The position numbers and the translations under genes were made by a program. Below the pieces are notes generated by a model that saw only the letters and a list, made by a program, of their open reading frames with translations, did no database searches and was not told where the DNA came from. A stretch of 50,254 nt of DNA from Desulfamplus sp. (GTDB lineage: Bacteria; Desulfobacterota; Desulfobacteria; Desulfobacterales; Desulfobacteraceae). Position 1 is the first letter of the stretch. Each line of letters begins with the position of its first letter. Positions 33,682-41,881 of this stretch are shown here, piece by piece. Location: positions 1 through 50,254 of the forward strand of contig JADFZO010000013.1 of assembly GCA_015232465.1 (NCBI GenBank). Reading direction: 5' to 3'.

Positions 33682-35592
33682 TTATTTTGATCTCTCTTCT
33701 TCTGCAGTTGTATTATTTTCTTTAGATTCAGGCAGAGGCGGAAAATCCATAAGCACCTCAACCTCCCCTCCCCCAGTTCGGACGACCTTTGCATCTGGGT
33801 ACCGTTTTTGAAACACACGTATCATCTTTCTGTTTTCTGCAAGCACAGTTGCAACAAATCGTTTATAGCCGTTCTTTCTTGCAATTCCCTCTAAAATGTC
33901 AAGCAGATATGAGCCAATACCAAGTCCATGCAAATCCTCTTTTACCAAAAATGCAACTTCAGCCGCACTATCTTCAGCCTCAGCATAAGAACCAATAGCA
34001 ATTATCTGTTTTCTTCTGCCTATCTGACGTAGCCCAATTATGCTCATGTTCCGGCGATAATCGACACTTGCCCACTGCTTTTGGAGCATCTCTCTTGAAA
34101 AAACCTTTCTTTTATTGAAAAATCTATAATAAATTGTGTCATCTTGAAGTGAGTAGAAAAAGTTTCTTGATTCAAACTCGTCAGATGGCAGAAGAGGTCT
34201 AAATTGAATACTTTTACCCATTGGAATATTTTTTGTGTATTGATAGTCATCTAAGAAAAGCAGATCTTGCCTTGATGGTGGCATTTGATCTGGGAATATG
34301 TATCTTCGCTTTTTAGCCTCATCAATCAGCTCCTGCCTAAATTTTGGGTGTGCTATCTGAGCAAGCTCAATTACACGCTGGTAGATGCTCTTTCTGCGTA
34401 ACTCTGCAATTCCATATTCAGTAACAACAATATCAATATCCCCGCGAGTTGTGGCAACTCCAGCCCCTTCGCTTAAATGGGGAACAATTCTTGAGACTTT
34501 ACCATTTTCAGCAGTTGATGGCAGTGCAATGATTGAGAATCCCCCCTTTGACATGCTGCTCCCACGAATAAAGTCAACCTGATCTCCAATTCCGCTATAA
34601 AATAGATAGCCTTGAGAGTCAGTGCATATTTGACCTGTCAGATCAACCTCAAGTGCAGAGCTGATAGAGATAAAATTGTCATTCCTTGCGATAACATTTG
34701 GGTCATTTACAAACTCTGATGAGCGAAAATAGAACATAGGATTGTTATGAACATACTCATAAAGTTTGTGAGTGCCCATACAAAGAGATGCTACAACTCT
34801 GCCAGTAAGGTAAGATTTATGTCTATTGTTTATAACCTTTTTCTCAAAAAGGGGGAGCATTCCATCAGTGATAACCTGAGTATGAAGACCCAAATCTTTT
34901 TTATTACAAAGGTAGCGAATAACCTCGTTTGGCAGATGCCCAAATCCCACCTGAATTGTTGAGCCATCATCTACAAGCTGATTTATATAGTGCCCTATAC
35001 GCTCTGCAATTTCAGGGTCTTTAGCAGTAGGGTGTAGCTCAACAAGTGGCTCATCGTGAACAACAATATAATCTATCTCATCAACATGGACTAAACTATC
35101 GCCCCACGTTCGAGGCATACTTGGATTGACCTGAGCAATCACAACATCAGCAGCCTGCATTCCAGCAAGCGTTATATCAACCGAGATTCCAAGACTGCAA
35201 AATCCAAATCTATCTGGCGGACTCACCTGAATTAGTGCAACATCAAGACCTATCTCACGGCTTTTAAATATCTCTGGAATTTGGGATAGATAGACTGGTA
35301 TGTAGTCAATTTTACCCTCAAATGCAGCCTGCCTCATTGCAATACTTACAATAAAGAGCTTTAGGTTGAACCTGTTTAAAAAATTTTTATCATTTACATA
35401 TTTGGAAAGCGTTGAAGAGAGCATCTGATAAACCACAATATCTTGTATGGCTGGGTTTGCAACCATTGCCTCAATAAGTTTTTGTGGCTCTCCGCAACCA
35501 GTGCCAATAAAGACTCGGCTTCCGTTGGAGATTTTTCTGATTGCTTTTTCTGGTGTAAGAAGTTTTTTAGGGCAATACTCTTCAAGGTTCAT
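33682..35592 (-). CDS. acetyl-CoA hydrolase/CoA-transferase fused to a GNAT acetyltransferase
   Basis: The 636-residue protein has an acetyl-CoA hydrolase/4-hydroxybutyrate CoA-transferase domain (about 5-440), with GTGCGEPQKLIEAM near the start and DIVVTEYGIAEL toward its end. A GNAT N-acetyltransferase domain (about 465-615) follows, with the acetyl-CoA binding loop DLHGLGIGSYLL. The fusion recurs in Desulfobacterota and relatives, so it is a real architecture. It may act in acid/CoA exchange, with the GNAT part acetylating a protein or small molecule; the substrates are not visible. It follows the COG2509 flavoprotein gene by seven bases on the same strand and is convergent with the glycosyltransferase gene. 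Confidence 0.87.
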   Translation of the reverse strand: MNLEEYCPKKLLTPEKAIRKISNGSRVFIGTGCGEPQKLIEAMVANPAIQDIVVYQMLSSTLSKYVNDKNFLNRFNLKLFIVSIAMRQAAFEGKIDYIPVYLSQIPEIFKSREIGLDVALIQVSPPDRFGFCSLGISVDITLAGMQAADVVIAQVNPSMPRTWGDSLVHVDEIDYIVVHDEPLVELHPTAKDPEIAERIGHYINQLVDDGSTIQVGFGHLPNEVIRYLCNKKDLGLHTQVITDGMLPLFEKKVINNRHKSYLTGRVVASLCMGTHKLYEYVHNNPMFYFRSSEFVNDPNVIARNDNFISISSALEVDLTGQICTDSQGYLFYSGIGDQVDFIRGSSMSKGGFSIIALPSTAENGKVSRIVPHLSEGAGVATTRGDIDIVVTEYGIAELRRKSIYQRVIELAQIAHPKFRQELIDEAKKRRYIFPDQMPPSRQDLLFLDDYQYTKNIPMGKSIQFRPLLPSDEFESRNFFYSLQDDTIYYRFFNKRKVFSREMLQKQWASVDYRRNMSIIGLRQIGRRKQIIAIGSYAEAEDSAAEVAFLVKEDLHGLGIGSYLLDILEGIARKNGYKRFVATVLAENRKMIRVFQKRYPDAKVVRTGGGEVEVLMDFPPLPESKENNTTAEEERSK

Positions 35593-35599
35593 GGTCTAT

Positions 35600-36988
35600 T
35601 CAATTCCTGTTTTTTAAATTTAAGATTATTTTTTTTGCTGGTATTAAGCCAGTTGCAGCAGCAGAGACAATATTTCCAGCAACTCCTGGTCCGTCTCCTG
35701 CAACATACATTCCTTTTATTGCTGTTTCAAGATCGTTATCTGTCTCAATTTGGGTTGCAAAAAATTTGATCTCTGGTGCGTATAGCAAAGTTTCGTCATT
35801 AGATACACCAGGTACAACAAAATTTAGTGCCTCAAGCCCCTCTATCAGATTGGATAAAATCCTTTCAGGCAGAGCCATTGCAATATCTCCACAAACAACA
35901 TTGGTCATTGTTGGTTCAATATACCCTTTTCTGATACGATTCCAAGTTGAGCGTCTGCCCCGTTTCAAATCGCCAAATCGTTGTAAAATAGGCTTACCCC
36001 CACCAATGATTGAGGATAGCCTTCCAATAGATTCGCCATAAGCCTGATTATCTGTAACAGGCTCAGTTAAGACAACCTTAGATAAAAAGGCAAAATTGGT
36101 GTTAGAAGATTTTTTTCCAGTGTAAGCATGACCATTTACACAGACAAAATCTTTATAATTTTCAAGAGATATAAAACCGCCCTGATTTGTGCAAAAAGTT
36201 CTGGTTAGGTCATCATATTTGGTTGTGCGGATAAAAAAGGTGGGGTCATAGATAATGTTACAGAGATCGTCCATTATATCGTTATGAACCTCAACTCTAA
36301 CACCAACCTCAATTCCACGTTGAGATACGCTGATTCCATGTTTTTGAGCCAAATTACCCACCCAATTTGCACCAATTCGACCGGGAGCCAAAATCACATT
36401 ATCAGCACTGTATTGATCCTTATTGGTAACCACTCCCGTAACCTTGCCATCTTCCAAAGTAATATCATACACCTCTTCAGATGTGTGAATCAGCATACCT
36501 TTTGATTCTATATAGGCTGCCATATCTGCAATATATTTAGGGAGATTGTCGCTGCCAAGATGCTTTTGCTTTATCAAAAGTAGATCAATGCCAAAGCGTT
36601 TAGCCTCTTTTCTGATCTCTTTTGCCTCTTCAATGTTGGTTGGGTATATCTGCCCGTCCATTCCAAATTTGGTAAATATGGTCTCTGTCTCATCTATTAG
36701 AGCCTGAGCTGAGGGCATTGGCATAAATTGGGTTAAATCAGTTTTGCCAAGTCTTGGAATAAAGTTTAGCTTGCCGTCAGAGTAAAGTCCAGCACCGCCT
36801 ATTCCAGAGAGTATGTTGCATGGTTGACACCCTACGCACTTTTGAAGGTTGTGGTTTGGGCATTGTCTTGCAAGAGGCTTTTTCCCCTTTTCAATCATAA
36901 GCACCTTGAGATTAGAGTGCTCAACTAAGTGGTAGGCAGCAAAAAGACCAGCAGGACCGCCACCTACAATAATAACATCAAAATTCAT
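35600..36988 (-). CDS. FAD-dependent dehydrogenase, COG2509 type
   Basis: The 462-residue flavoprotein begins with a Rossmann FAD-binding motif, DVIIVGGGPAGLFAAYHL. A short cysteine-rich segment near residues 44-58 (CPNHNLQKCVGCQPC) precedes the conserved GIGGAGLYSDGKLNF. The FAD-binding C-terminus ends with MYVAGDGPGVAGNIVSAAATG. It belongs to the uncharacterised FAD-dependent dehydrogenases of COG2509; the electron donor and acceptor are unknown. The cysteine cluster could hold iron-sulfur or zinc, or may be structural. It lies directly upstream of the CoA-transferase/GNAT gene, so they are probably co-transcribed. Its 5' side faces the 456-base regulatory gap of the plus-strand redox cluster. 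Confidence 0.85.
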   Translation of the reverse strand: MNFDVIIVGGGPAGLFAAYHLVEHSNLKVLMIEKGKKPLARQCPNHNLQKCVGCQPCNILSGIGGAGLYSDGKLNFIPRLGKTDLTQFMPMPSAQALIDETETIFTKFGMDGQIYPTNIEEAKEIRKEAKRFGIDLLLIKQKHLGSDNLPKYIADMAAYIESKGMLIHTSEEVYDITLEDGKVTGVVTNKDQYSADNVILAPGRIGANWVGNLAQKHGISVSQRGIEVGVRVEVHNDIMDDLCNIIYDPTFFIRTTKYDDLTRTFCTNQGGFISLENYKDFVCVNGHAYTGKKSSNTNFAFLSKVVLTEPVTDNQAYGESIGRLSSIIGGGKPILQRFGDLKRGRRSTWNRIRKGYIEPTMTNVVCGDIAMALPERILSNLIEGLEALNFVVPGVSNDETLLYAPEIKFFATQIETDNDLETAIKGMYVAGDGPGVAGNIVSAAATGLIPAKKIILNLKNRN

Positions 36989-37160
36989 AATTGTTCATAT
37001 CCTATCTGTCTGAGGCTTTTATAATAAGCACAACATTGTTTTTAAAAAATTTATTCGTGTTCAATTCAACATGCTAAATTCAAAATATAGCTACTTAACT
37101 ATTCAAGTCTAAATTTGGTAATATTTTATAGACAGATAAAATCTTTGAAGTCAAATTTAA

Positions 37161-37255
37161 TATTGCAAAAGGTTGTGCAATAAAAAAAATGCACCCCATC
37201 TACTTTTTAATATTGTAATGCAATAATAATATTGCTATGAATGCTTTTTATTGCA
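37161..37255. promoter_or_regulatory. cluster of TATTGCA/TGCAATA half-sites, candidate upstream activator sites
   Basis: A perfect inverted repeat TATTGCA-N8-TGCAATA spans 37161-37182. A second one, TATTG-N5-CAATA, spans 37211-37225 and includes another TGCAATA (37219-37225). TATTGCT at 37230-37236 and TATTGCA at 37249-37255 add two more half-sites. They lie about 100-200 bases upstream of the predicted sigma-54 start, where enhancer-binding activators normally bind. Confidence 0.6.
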
Positions 37256-37331
37256 TAGAGCGTTAAGCCTTAACTACCCAAATTATTAGCAGTTTATCTT
37301 ATAATCCCAAACTATAACAATAAAAATTTGA

Positions 37332-37347
37332 TGGCATGTGAATTGCT
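37332..37347 (+). promoter_or_regulatory. sigma-54 (-24/-12) promoter of the redox operon
   Basis: TGGCAT-GTGAA-TTGCT matches the sigma-54 consensus TGGCAC-N5-TTGCA at nearly every position and has the invariant GG (37333-37334) and GC (37345-37346) separated by exactly ten bases. Transcription would start near 37358, leaving a leader of about 87 bases before the ferredoxin ATG. A sigma-54 activator gene lies in the same cluster at 44117. Confidence 0.8.
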
Positions 37348-37414
37348 TTAGGGCAGTTTCCATAATATCACTGTTTTAATATTTCTGCGTGTTAATATTT
37401 CTATAAAGTAACAG

Positions 37415-37430
37415 GCAGGACAATTCCTGC
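37415..37430 (+). promoter_or_regulatory. leader hairpin next to the ribosome binding site
   Basis: GCAGGA-CAAT-TCCTGC is a perfect 6-bp stem with a four-base loop, ending four bases before the GGAGGA ribosome site of the ferredoxin gene. It may stabilise the message or affect translation; no known riboswitch class is recognised. Confidence 0.55.
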
Positions 37431-37444
37431 TGATGGAGGATTAA

Positions 37445-37960
37445 ATGAGCAAGCACTACCTGTTTCAAGATGTAAAAAAATGTATTGGATGCCATACATG
37501 CGAAGTGCAGTGTAAATCAAATAAAGGGTTACCTCCTGGACCCAAACCGTGCCAAATTGTTCAGGTTGGTCCAGAGTTTGTTAATGGTGTGCCACGAACA
37601 TCTTTTATTTTTATGCCATGTTTTCACTGCGAAAATCCATGGTGTGTAGCTGCCTGTCCAACTGGGGCAATGCAGCAGAGGCACAGCGATGGTATTGTTT
37701 TTGTGGATAAAAAATTATGCGTAGGTTGCAAAACTTGTATCTCTGCATGTCCATGGGGTGCTCCTCAGTGGAATCAAGAGACTGGTAAGATTGAGAAGTG
37801 CGATTATTGTATGGATCGTATTGATCAAGGGCTTAAACCTGCCTGTGTAACTACCTGCACAACAGGTTCACTCAAATTTGGCAAGGTTAAAGAGATGACG
37901 CAGATAAAAAGAGAGCGTCATGCCCTGCATGTTGCATCACTTGAAAACTCTGCATTTTAA
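37445..37960 (+). CDS. four-cluster 4Fe-4S ferredoxin subunit, DmsB/HybA type
   Basis: The 171-residue protein is the electron-transfer subunit found with molybdopterin oxidoreductases. Four cysteine groups are visible: CIGCHTCEVQC near residue 13, CFHCENPWCVAAC near 60, CVGCKTCISAC near 97 and CDYCMDR followed by CVTTC near the end. Each pattern fits one [4Fe-4S] cluster. There is no Tat or Sec signal, so it acts in the cytoplasm, as does the molybdoenzyme encoded at 45717. It is the first gene after the sigma-54 promoter and has a strong GGAGGA ribosome site. Its likely role is to pass electrons between the GltD-like protein encoded next and the molybdoenzyme; that pairing is inference from order. 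Confidence 0.9.
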   Translation: MSKHYLFQDVKKCIGCHTCEVQCKSNKGLPPGPKPCQIVQVGPEFVNGVPRTSFIFMPCFHCENPWCVAACPTGAMQQRHSDGIVFVDKKLCVGCKTCISACPWGAPQWNQETGKIEKCDYCMDRIDQGLKPACVTTCTTGSLKFGKVKEMTQIKRERHALHVASLENSAF

Positions 37961-38034
37961 ATATTGCATTTTTAAAATAGAAGAGGAGATAAAACAAACA
38001 ATGAAAACTCCTAAGTTAAAAAAGAGGAGACGGC

Positions 38035-40182
38035 ATGGATAAACCACTCTGTCCTGTTCATTCAACTATACTGTATCTATCTGACCAGCTTGATTCAGGC
38101 AAGCTCAAAGACCCAAAATCCAGACGTATTTCTGAGCATATTTTAAGGCTTATCGAAGAGATCTCAAATGGACATGCAGATAAAGAGCATCTTCATGCTA
38201 TTGATGAGCTTATAGAGGAGTATCATCACGATAAAGAGGCTGCAGATAGCGTAGGTTTAGAGATAGGAAAGCACCTTAGAGAAGTATTGACCAAAGATCA
38301 TGAGACCTTTCAGAGTCATCTTGAGACAGGCAACTGTGCATCAATGGACTGTATTAGATTAGCACCATCTCCCTGTCAGATGGCTTGCCCTGCTGGTATT
38401 GATATACCTACATATTTAAGCCTGATTGGAGAGGGCAAAGATGCTGAGGCAATTGAGGTTATACGTCATGACAATCCACTGCCTTGGGTTTGCGGTCTTG
38501 TCTGCACACGCCCTTGTGAGTTGATGTGCGTAAGGGCAAGAATAGATACCCCTGTTTCGATTAAGTTTTTAAAGGCTTTTGCTGCTGAAAAGGCTATGTC
38601 TCTTGGGCAGTATAAAAATCCGCCACAAGAGCCTTTAAACGGCAAAAAAGTTTGTGTAATAGGAGCTGGTCCTGCTGGGCTTTCTGCATCTTACTACCTT
38701 GCATTGATGGGCTATCAAGTTAGAATAATTGAGTCTCTTCCTGTTCCTGGTGGAATGCTAATGGTTGGAATACCAAGATACCGTCTGCCACGCGAAGTTA
38801 TTGACCGCGAGGTTGCTATGATTGAATCTCTTGGTGTTGAGATATGTTATAATACCCGATTTGGCAAAGATGTTACTCTTGACTCTTTGCGAAAAGAGGG
38901 GTTTGAAGCCTTTTTTATCGCAATCGGTGCCCATAAATCCTATACACTCGGTATAGAGGGTGAAGATACCTATAAAGGCAAAGGGGTTATTGACTCTGTA
39001 GAATTTTTAAGGCGGGTAGCATTAGGAGACCGAAGAGTTCCGGGAAGACGGGTAGTAATTATAGGCGGAGGTAATGTTGCTATTGATGCTGCACGTACAA
39101 GTCTTCGTTTAGGGGCTGAATCGGTAACTATCGCATACAGAAGAACCCGTTCTGAGATGCCAGCAGACATTGAAGAGATTGAACATGCTGAAGAGGAAGG
39201 GGTTGAGTTCTCATTTCTTACCATTCCAACTGCAGTTGATGGTGATGGTAAAAAGACTACTGGACTCAAATGCCTTAGAGCAGAGTTGATACGAAAAGAG
39301 GATAGCGACAGGCTCTATCCTGTGCCAGTTGAGGGCAGCGACTACATAATGGAGGCTGATGCTATAATCAGTGCAATTGGTCAATTTGTTGATGTTGAGG
39401 GGTTAGAGGCTTTTACTGGAATCAAGTGGACAAGAAGAGGAACTATTGAGGTTAAACATACCTGTATGGAGACCTCTGAAGATGGCGTATTTGCGGCTGG
39501 TGATGCTGTAACAGGACCTGCCACTGTAATTGAGGCAATTGGAGGCGGAAAACGCGCAGCAGAGGCAATTGATCGCTATTTTAATAAGATGCCTCAGCCA
39601 AGAATCCCAAAAGTTCCAGTTCGTTATCGCCGTGAAAAGTCGATTGAGATGCCAGCAAGCACAAAGATGGCTCTAAAAAGACCAGAGATGCCGATGCTCA
39701 ATATTGAGAGAAGACGCATAATGTTTCAGCAAGCTGAACTTGGCTACACTGAAAACATGGTCAGAGAGGAGGCAAGACGCTGCTTACGGTGTGATATTTG
39801 CAGAAGATGCGGCAAATGTATTGATGTGTGCAGAGATAAGATGGGAATCGGTGCTTTAAAGTTTGGTTACATGGATTTTGACCACCCTGTAGAGACAGAT
39901 TTTAGAAAGACATCAGAGACCTGCATAACTTGCGGTGCTTGTGCTGCTAACTGCCCAAATGAAGCCATTGTTATTGAAGAGAAGAATGGAGAGCGTATTC
40001 TTAAACTTTGTGGAACCATACTAAACAGGCAAAAACTCTTATACTGTGAGTCTTGTAATGCTGTTCTTGGACCTGCAAAGTATTTGGATTATGTAAAAGA
40101 CAAAACAGTAGGTGTGGCAAAAGTGCTTGACCAAAAAAGAACCCTTTGCGGTGCATGTTTACGTAAGAAAGGAGCTTTTTAG
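38035..40182 (+). CDS. GltD-like NAD(P)H/FAD oxidoreductase with extra Fe-S domains
   Basis: The 715-residue protein has an N-terminal region of about 105 residues that I do not recognise, rich in His, Glu and Lys. A GltD-type Fe-S binding helical domain follows (CQMACPAGIDIPTYL, CGLVCTRPCELMC), then FAD (KVCVIGAGPAGLSASYYLA) and NAD(P)H (VVIIGGGNVAIDAARTSLRLG) binding folds. The C-terminus has ferredoxin-like clusters (CLRCDICRRCGKCIDVC, CITCGACAANCP) and two more CxxC pairs (CESC, CGAC). It resembles the beta-type subunits that couple NAD(P)H to formate dehydrogenase, hydrogenase or glutamate synthase. It probably links the pyridine nucleotide pool to the neighbouring ferredoxin and molybdoenzyme in the cytoplasm. 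Confidence 0.88.
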   Translation: MDKPLCPVHSTILYLSDQLDSGKLKDPKSRRISEHILRLIEEISNGHADKEHLHAIDELIEEYHHDKEAADSVGLEIGKHLREVLTKDHETFQSHLETGNCASMDCIRLAPSPCQMACPAGIDIPTYLSLIGEGKDAEAIEVIRHDNPLPWVCGLVCTRPCELMCVRARIDTPVSIKFLKAFAAEKAMSLGQYKNPPQEPLNGKKVCVIGAGPAGLSASYYLALMGYQVRIIESLPVPGGMLMVGIPRYRLPREVIDREVAMIESLGVEICYNTRFGKDVTLDSLRKEGFEAFFIAIGAHKSYTLGIEGEDTYKGKGVIDSVEFLRRVALGDRRVPGRRVVIIGGGNVAIDAARTSLRLGAESVTIAYRRTRSEMPADIEEIEHAEEEGVEFSFLTIPTAVDGDGKKTTGLKCLRAELIRKEDSDRLYPVPVEGSDYIMEADAIISAIGQFVDVEGLEAFTGIKWTRRGTIEVKHTCMETSEDGVFAAGDAVTGPATVIEAIGGGKRAAEAIDRYFNKMPQPRIPKVPVRYRREKSIEMPASTKMALKRPEMPMLNIERRRIMFQQAELGYTENMVREEARRCLRCDICRRCGKCIDVCRDKMGIGALKFGYMDFDHPVETDFRKTSETCITCGACAANCPNEAIVIEEKNGERILKLCGTILNRQKLLYCESCNAVLGPAKYLDYVKDKTVGVAKVLDQKRTLCGACLRKKGAF

Positions 40183-40256
40183 TAGGGCTGGTTGTATGTA
40201 GTTTAATGAAGAACCATTTTAGGACTTACCAAAAACTTAAAAAGAGAGGGGGCAAA

Positions 40257-40466
40257 ATGGAATTTCGTAAAGGTCAGAAGATAGAGGTATTTCAGAAATC
40301 AAAAGATGAGGCGTGGGAGCCTTACATGGATGAGTTCATCGGGGTTCATGGTATGATTACAGACCCAGATACCATAATCAATGACTCTGACGCTCTGATT
40401 GAGGTGAGTCTTGAAGGTGTGGGGACATACAGACTGCCTCAGGATTGTTTGAGGCTGATTAAGTAG
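40257..40466 (+). CDS. small protein of unknown function, 69 residues
   Basis: I do not recognise this protein. The ATG at 40257 is preceded by GAGAGGGGG at good spacing; an upstream in-frame ATG at 40206 would add 17 basic residues and has no ribosome site. The sequence (MEFRKGQKIEVFQKS near the start, then VHGMITDPDTI, GTYRLPQDCLRLI at the end) suggests a small beta barrel of SH3 or KOW-like type, with one cysteine near the end. It is cytoplasmic, with no signal peptide. It lies between the GltD-like gene and the first TauE/SafE gene on the same strand, so it is probably part of that operon, perhaps as an assembly or regulatory factor. Confidence 0.7.
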   Translation: MEFRKGQKIEVFQKSKDEAWEPYMDEFIGVHGMITDPDTIINDSDALIEVSLEGVGTYRLPQDCLRLIK

Positions 40467-40549
40467 TGTTTTAAATAGTTTAAATAGTAGTGTTAGTTTT
40501 ATAAAATTATTTATCTTAAATTTTTTATCCTTAAGGAGAAAAGAACAGT

Positions 40550-41794
40550 ATGAAGAAAATTGTTTTTAGTCTAATGGTTTTGTCGTTTATCACCCTTTTT
40601 ACAGTGTCAGCTCCACTCAATGCACTTGCAGAAGAGACTAACGCAACTGGAGCTGCACCAGCAGCAACTGAAGCAGCAGCCCCAACTATCACCATTGATA
40701 AGACTACGCTTAATAATGGTGGCACTATTAAAGTAAGTGGTAAAGCACCTGCTGGAATGCCTATCTATTTGGAGGTTTGGGCAGCAGATCATACAGTAAA
40801 ATCAAATTTGTTTGACAGCAAAAAAGATAAAGAGACTGGTAAGATTCCATACATCTTCTATATCACTGAGGAGATGCCAGCATACTACAAGATTTTTGTT
40901 CCAAAAGAGCTTCAGCCTAAAATTGATGCTGCAAAAAAAGAGGGTAATAAGTGGAGTTATTCAGCCCTTTTAAAAGATTTAGGTGCTGATGTAGCCTACA
41001 ATGTTCCAGCAGTTGCTAAAATAGATCGCTATCAGGCAACTTTGATGGCAAGCGTTATAGGTAGTCGTGGAACACTTCTTGATCCTATGGATGCAAAAGA
41101 GAACAAAAAACGCTCTATGCAGTTGGTTAAATCTCGTTTTCGCAGTGTAGGTAATGTTGTTAGTGCAGATGTTAATCTCTCTGCTGACGGCTCATACACA
41201 GCAGATATAAAAATTCGTGATGGACTCTCTCCCGGTAACTACAAAATCGTAGCTGTATCTGGAAAAGATTTAAAGAGCGAGCCAGCAGTTTTTGAGAATA
41301 AAATAGGTTTTCCAACTTTTTATTTAAGCAATGCTGGAACAAGTATGAACCTTATTTATCCGTTCCTTCTGACTCTTGTTGTTGCTATCTTTGGTGTTCT
41401 TATGGGTGCTGGCGGTGGTTTTATAATGAATCCCCTTCTTATCACCCTTTTTCCTGCCTTACCTCACACAATTGTAGCTGGAACTGTAACCCCTACTGTT
41501 CTATTCTCTCAAGGTAGTGGTATATTCAACTACTCAAAGATTAACTTTATAAGCTGGAAACTTGGTGCTGGTATTGGTTGTGCCATGTTGCTTGGTGGAT
41601 TTATAGGTCCTAAACTTACTGAGATGATTACGCTTGATCAGTTTAAATTTGCATTTGGCTGGATACTTATAGTGCTTGCTGCTTTGATGTTCTGGCAGAC
41701 AACACCGGGCTATATTGCCAATAACAAAAAAGAGCAGTCAATTCTCAATCAGTTCAAAAAACGTGCTCAAGAATCTGCTAAGGCTAAGAGTTGA
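40550..41794 (+). CDS. TauE/SafE half-permease with secreted N-terminal domain
   Basis: The 414-residue protein starts with a clear signal peptide (MKKIVFSLMVLSFITLF, cleavage near ALAEET). A low-complexity Ala/Thr stretch and an Ig-like beta region of about 210 residues outside the membrane follow. The C-terminal part (about 270-385) has four membrane helices with the TauE/SafE motif GVLMGAGGGFIMNPLLI. A full TauE/SafE has two such motif-bearing halves (about eight helices); only one half is here and the other is encoded by the next gene. The family exports sulfite, sulfonates or related anions. GGAGAA ends ten to eleven bases before the ATG. Confidence 0.85.
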   Translation: MKKIVFSLMVLSFITLFTVSAPLNALAEETNATGAAPAATEAAAPTITIDKTTLNNGGTIKVSGKAPAGMPIYLEVWAADHTVKSNLFDSKKDKETGKIPYIFYITEEMPAYYKIFVPKELQPKIDAAKKEGNKWSYSALLKDLGADVAYNVPAVAKIDRYQATLMASVIGSRGTLLDPMDAKENKKRSMQLVKSRFRSVGNVVSADVNLSADGSYTADIKIRDGLSPGNYKIVAVSGKDLKSEPAVFENKIGFPTFYLSNAGTSMNLIYPFLLTLVVAIFGVLMGAGGGFIMNPLLITLFPALPHTIVAGTVTPTVLFSQGSGIFNYSKINFISWKLGAGIGCAMLLGGFIGPKLTEMITLDQFKFAFGWILIVLAALMFWQTTPGYIANNKKEQSILNQFKKRAQESAKAKS

Positions 41795-41881
41795 TTTAAA
41801 TTTACACAATTTCAATTGGTAAATACTGAAAAGTAACTTTAAGATTTTAAGAATATAAATTTTTTAAGGAGAATTTTTAAT

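Larger units (their letters stand above)
36989..37444. other. 456-base divergent intergenic regulatory region
   Basis: There is no convincing reading frame here. From left to right it holds the presumed promoter of the minus-strand flavoprotein gene, a cluster of TATTGCA/TGCAATA half-sites (37161-37255), a sigma-54 promoter (37332-37347), an 11-base direct repeat in the leader (TTAATATTTCT at 37376-37386 and 37392-37402), a hairpin (37415-37430) and the ribosome site GGAGGA of the ferredoxin gene. Confidence 0.75.

Noticed and set aside
37189..37195. TGCACC as an NtrC half-site in the 37.0-37.4 kb region
   Set aside because: No GGTGCA partner at the right spacing; the TATTGCA array explains the region better.
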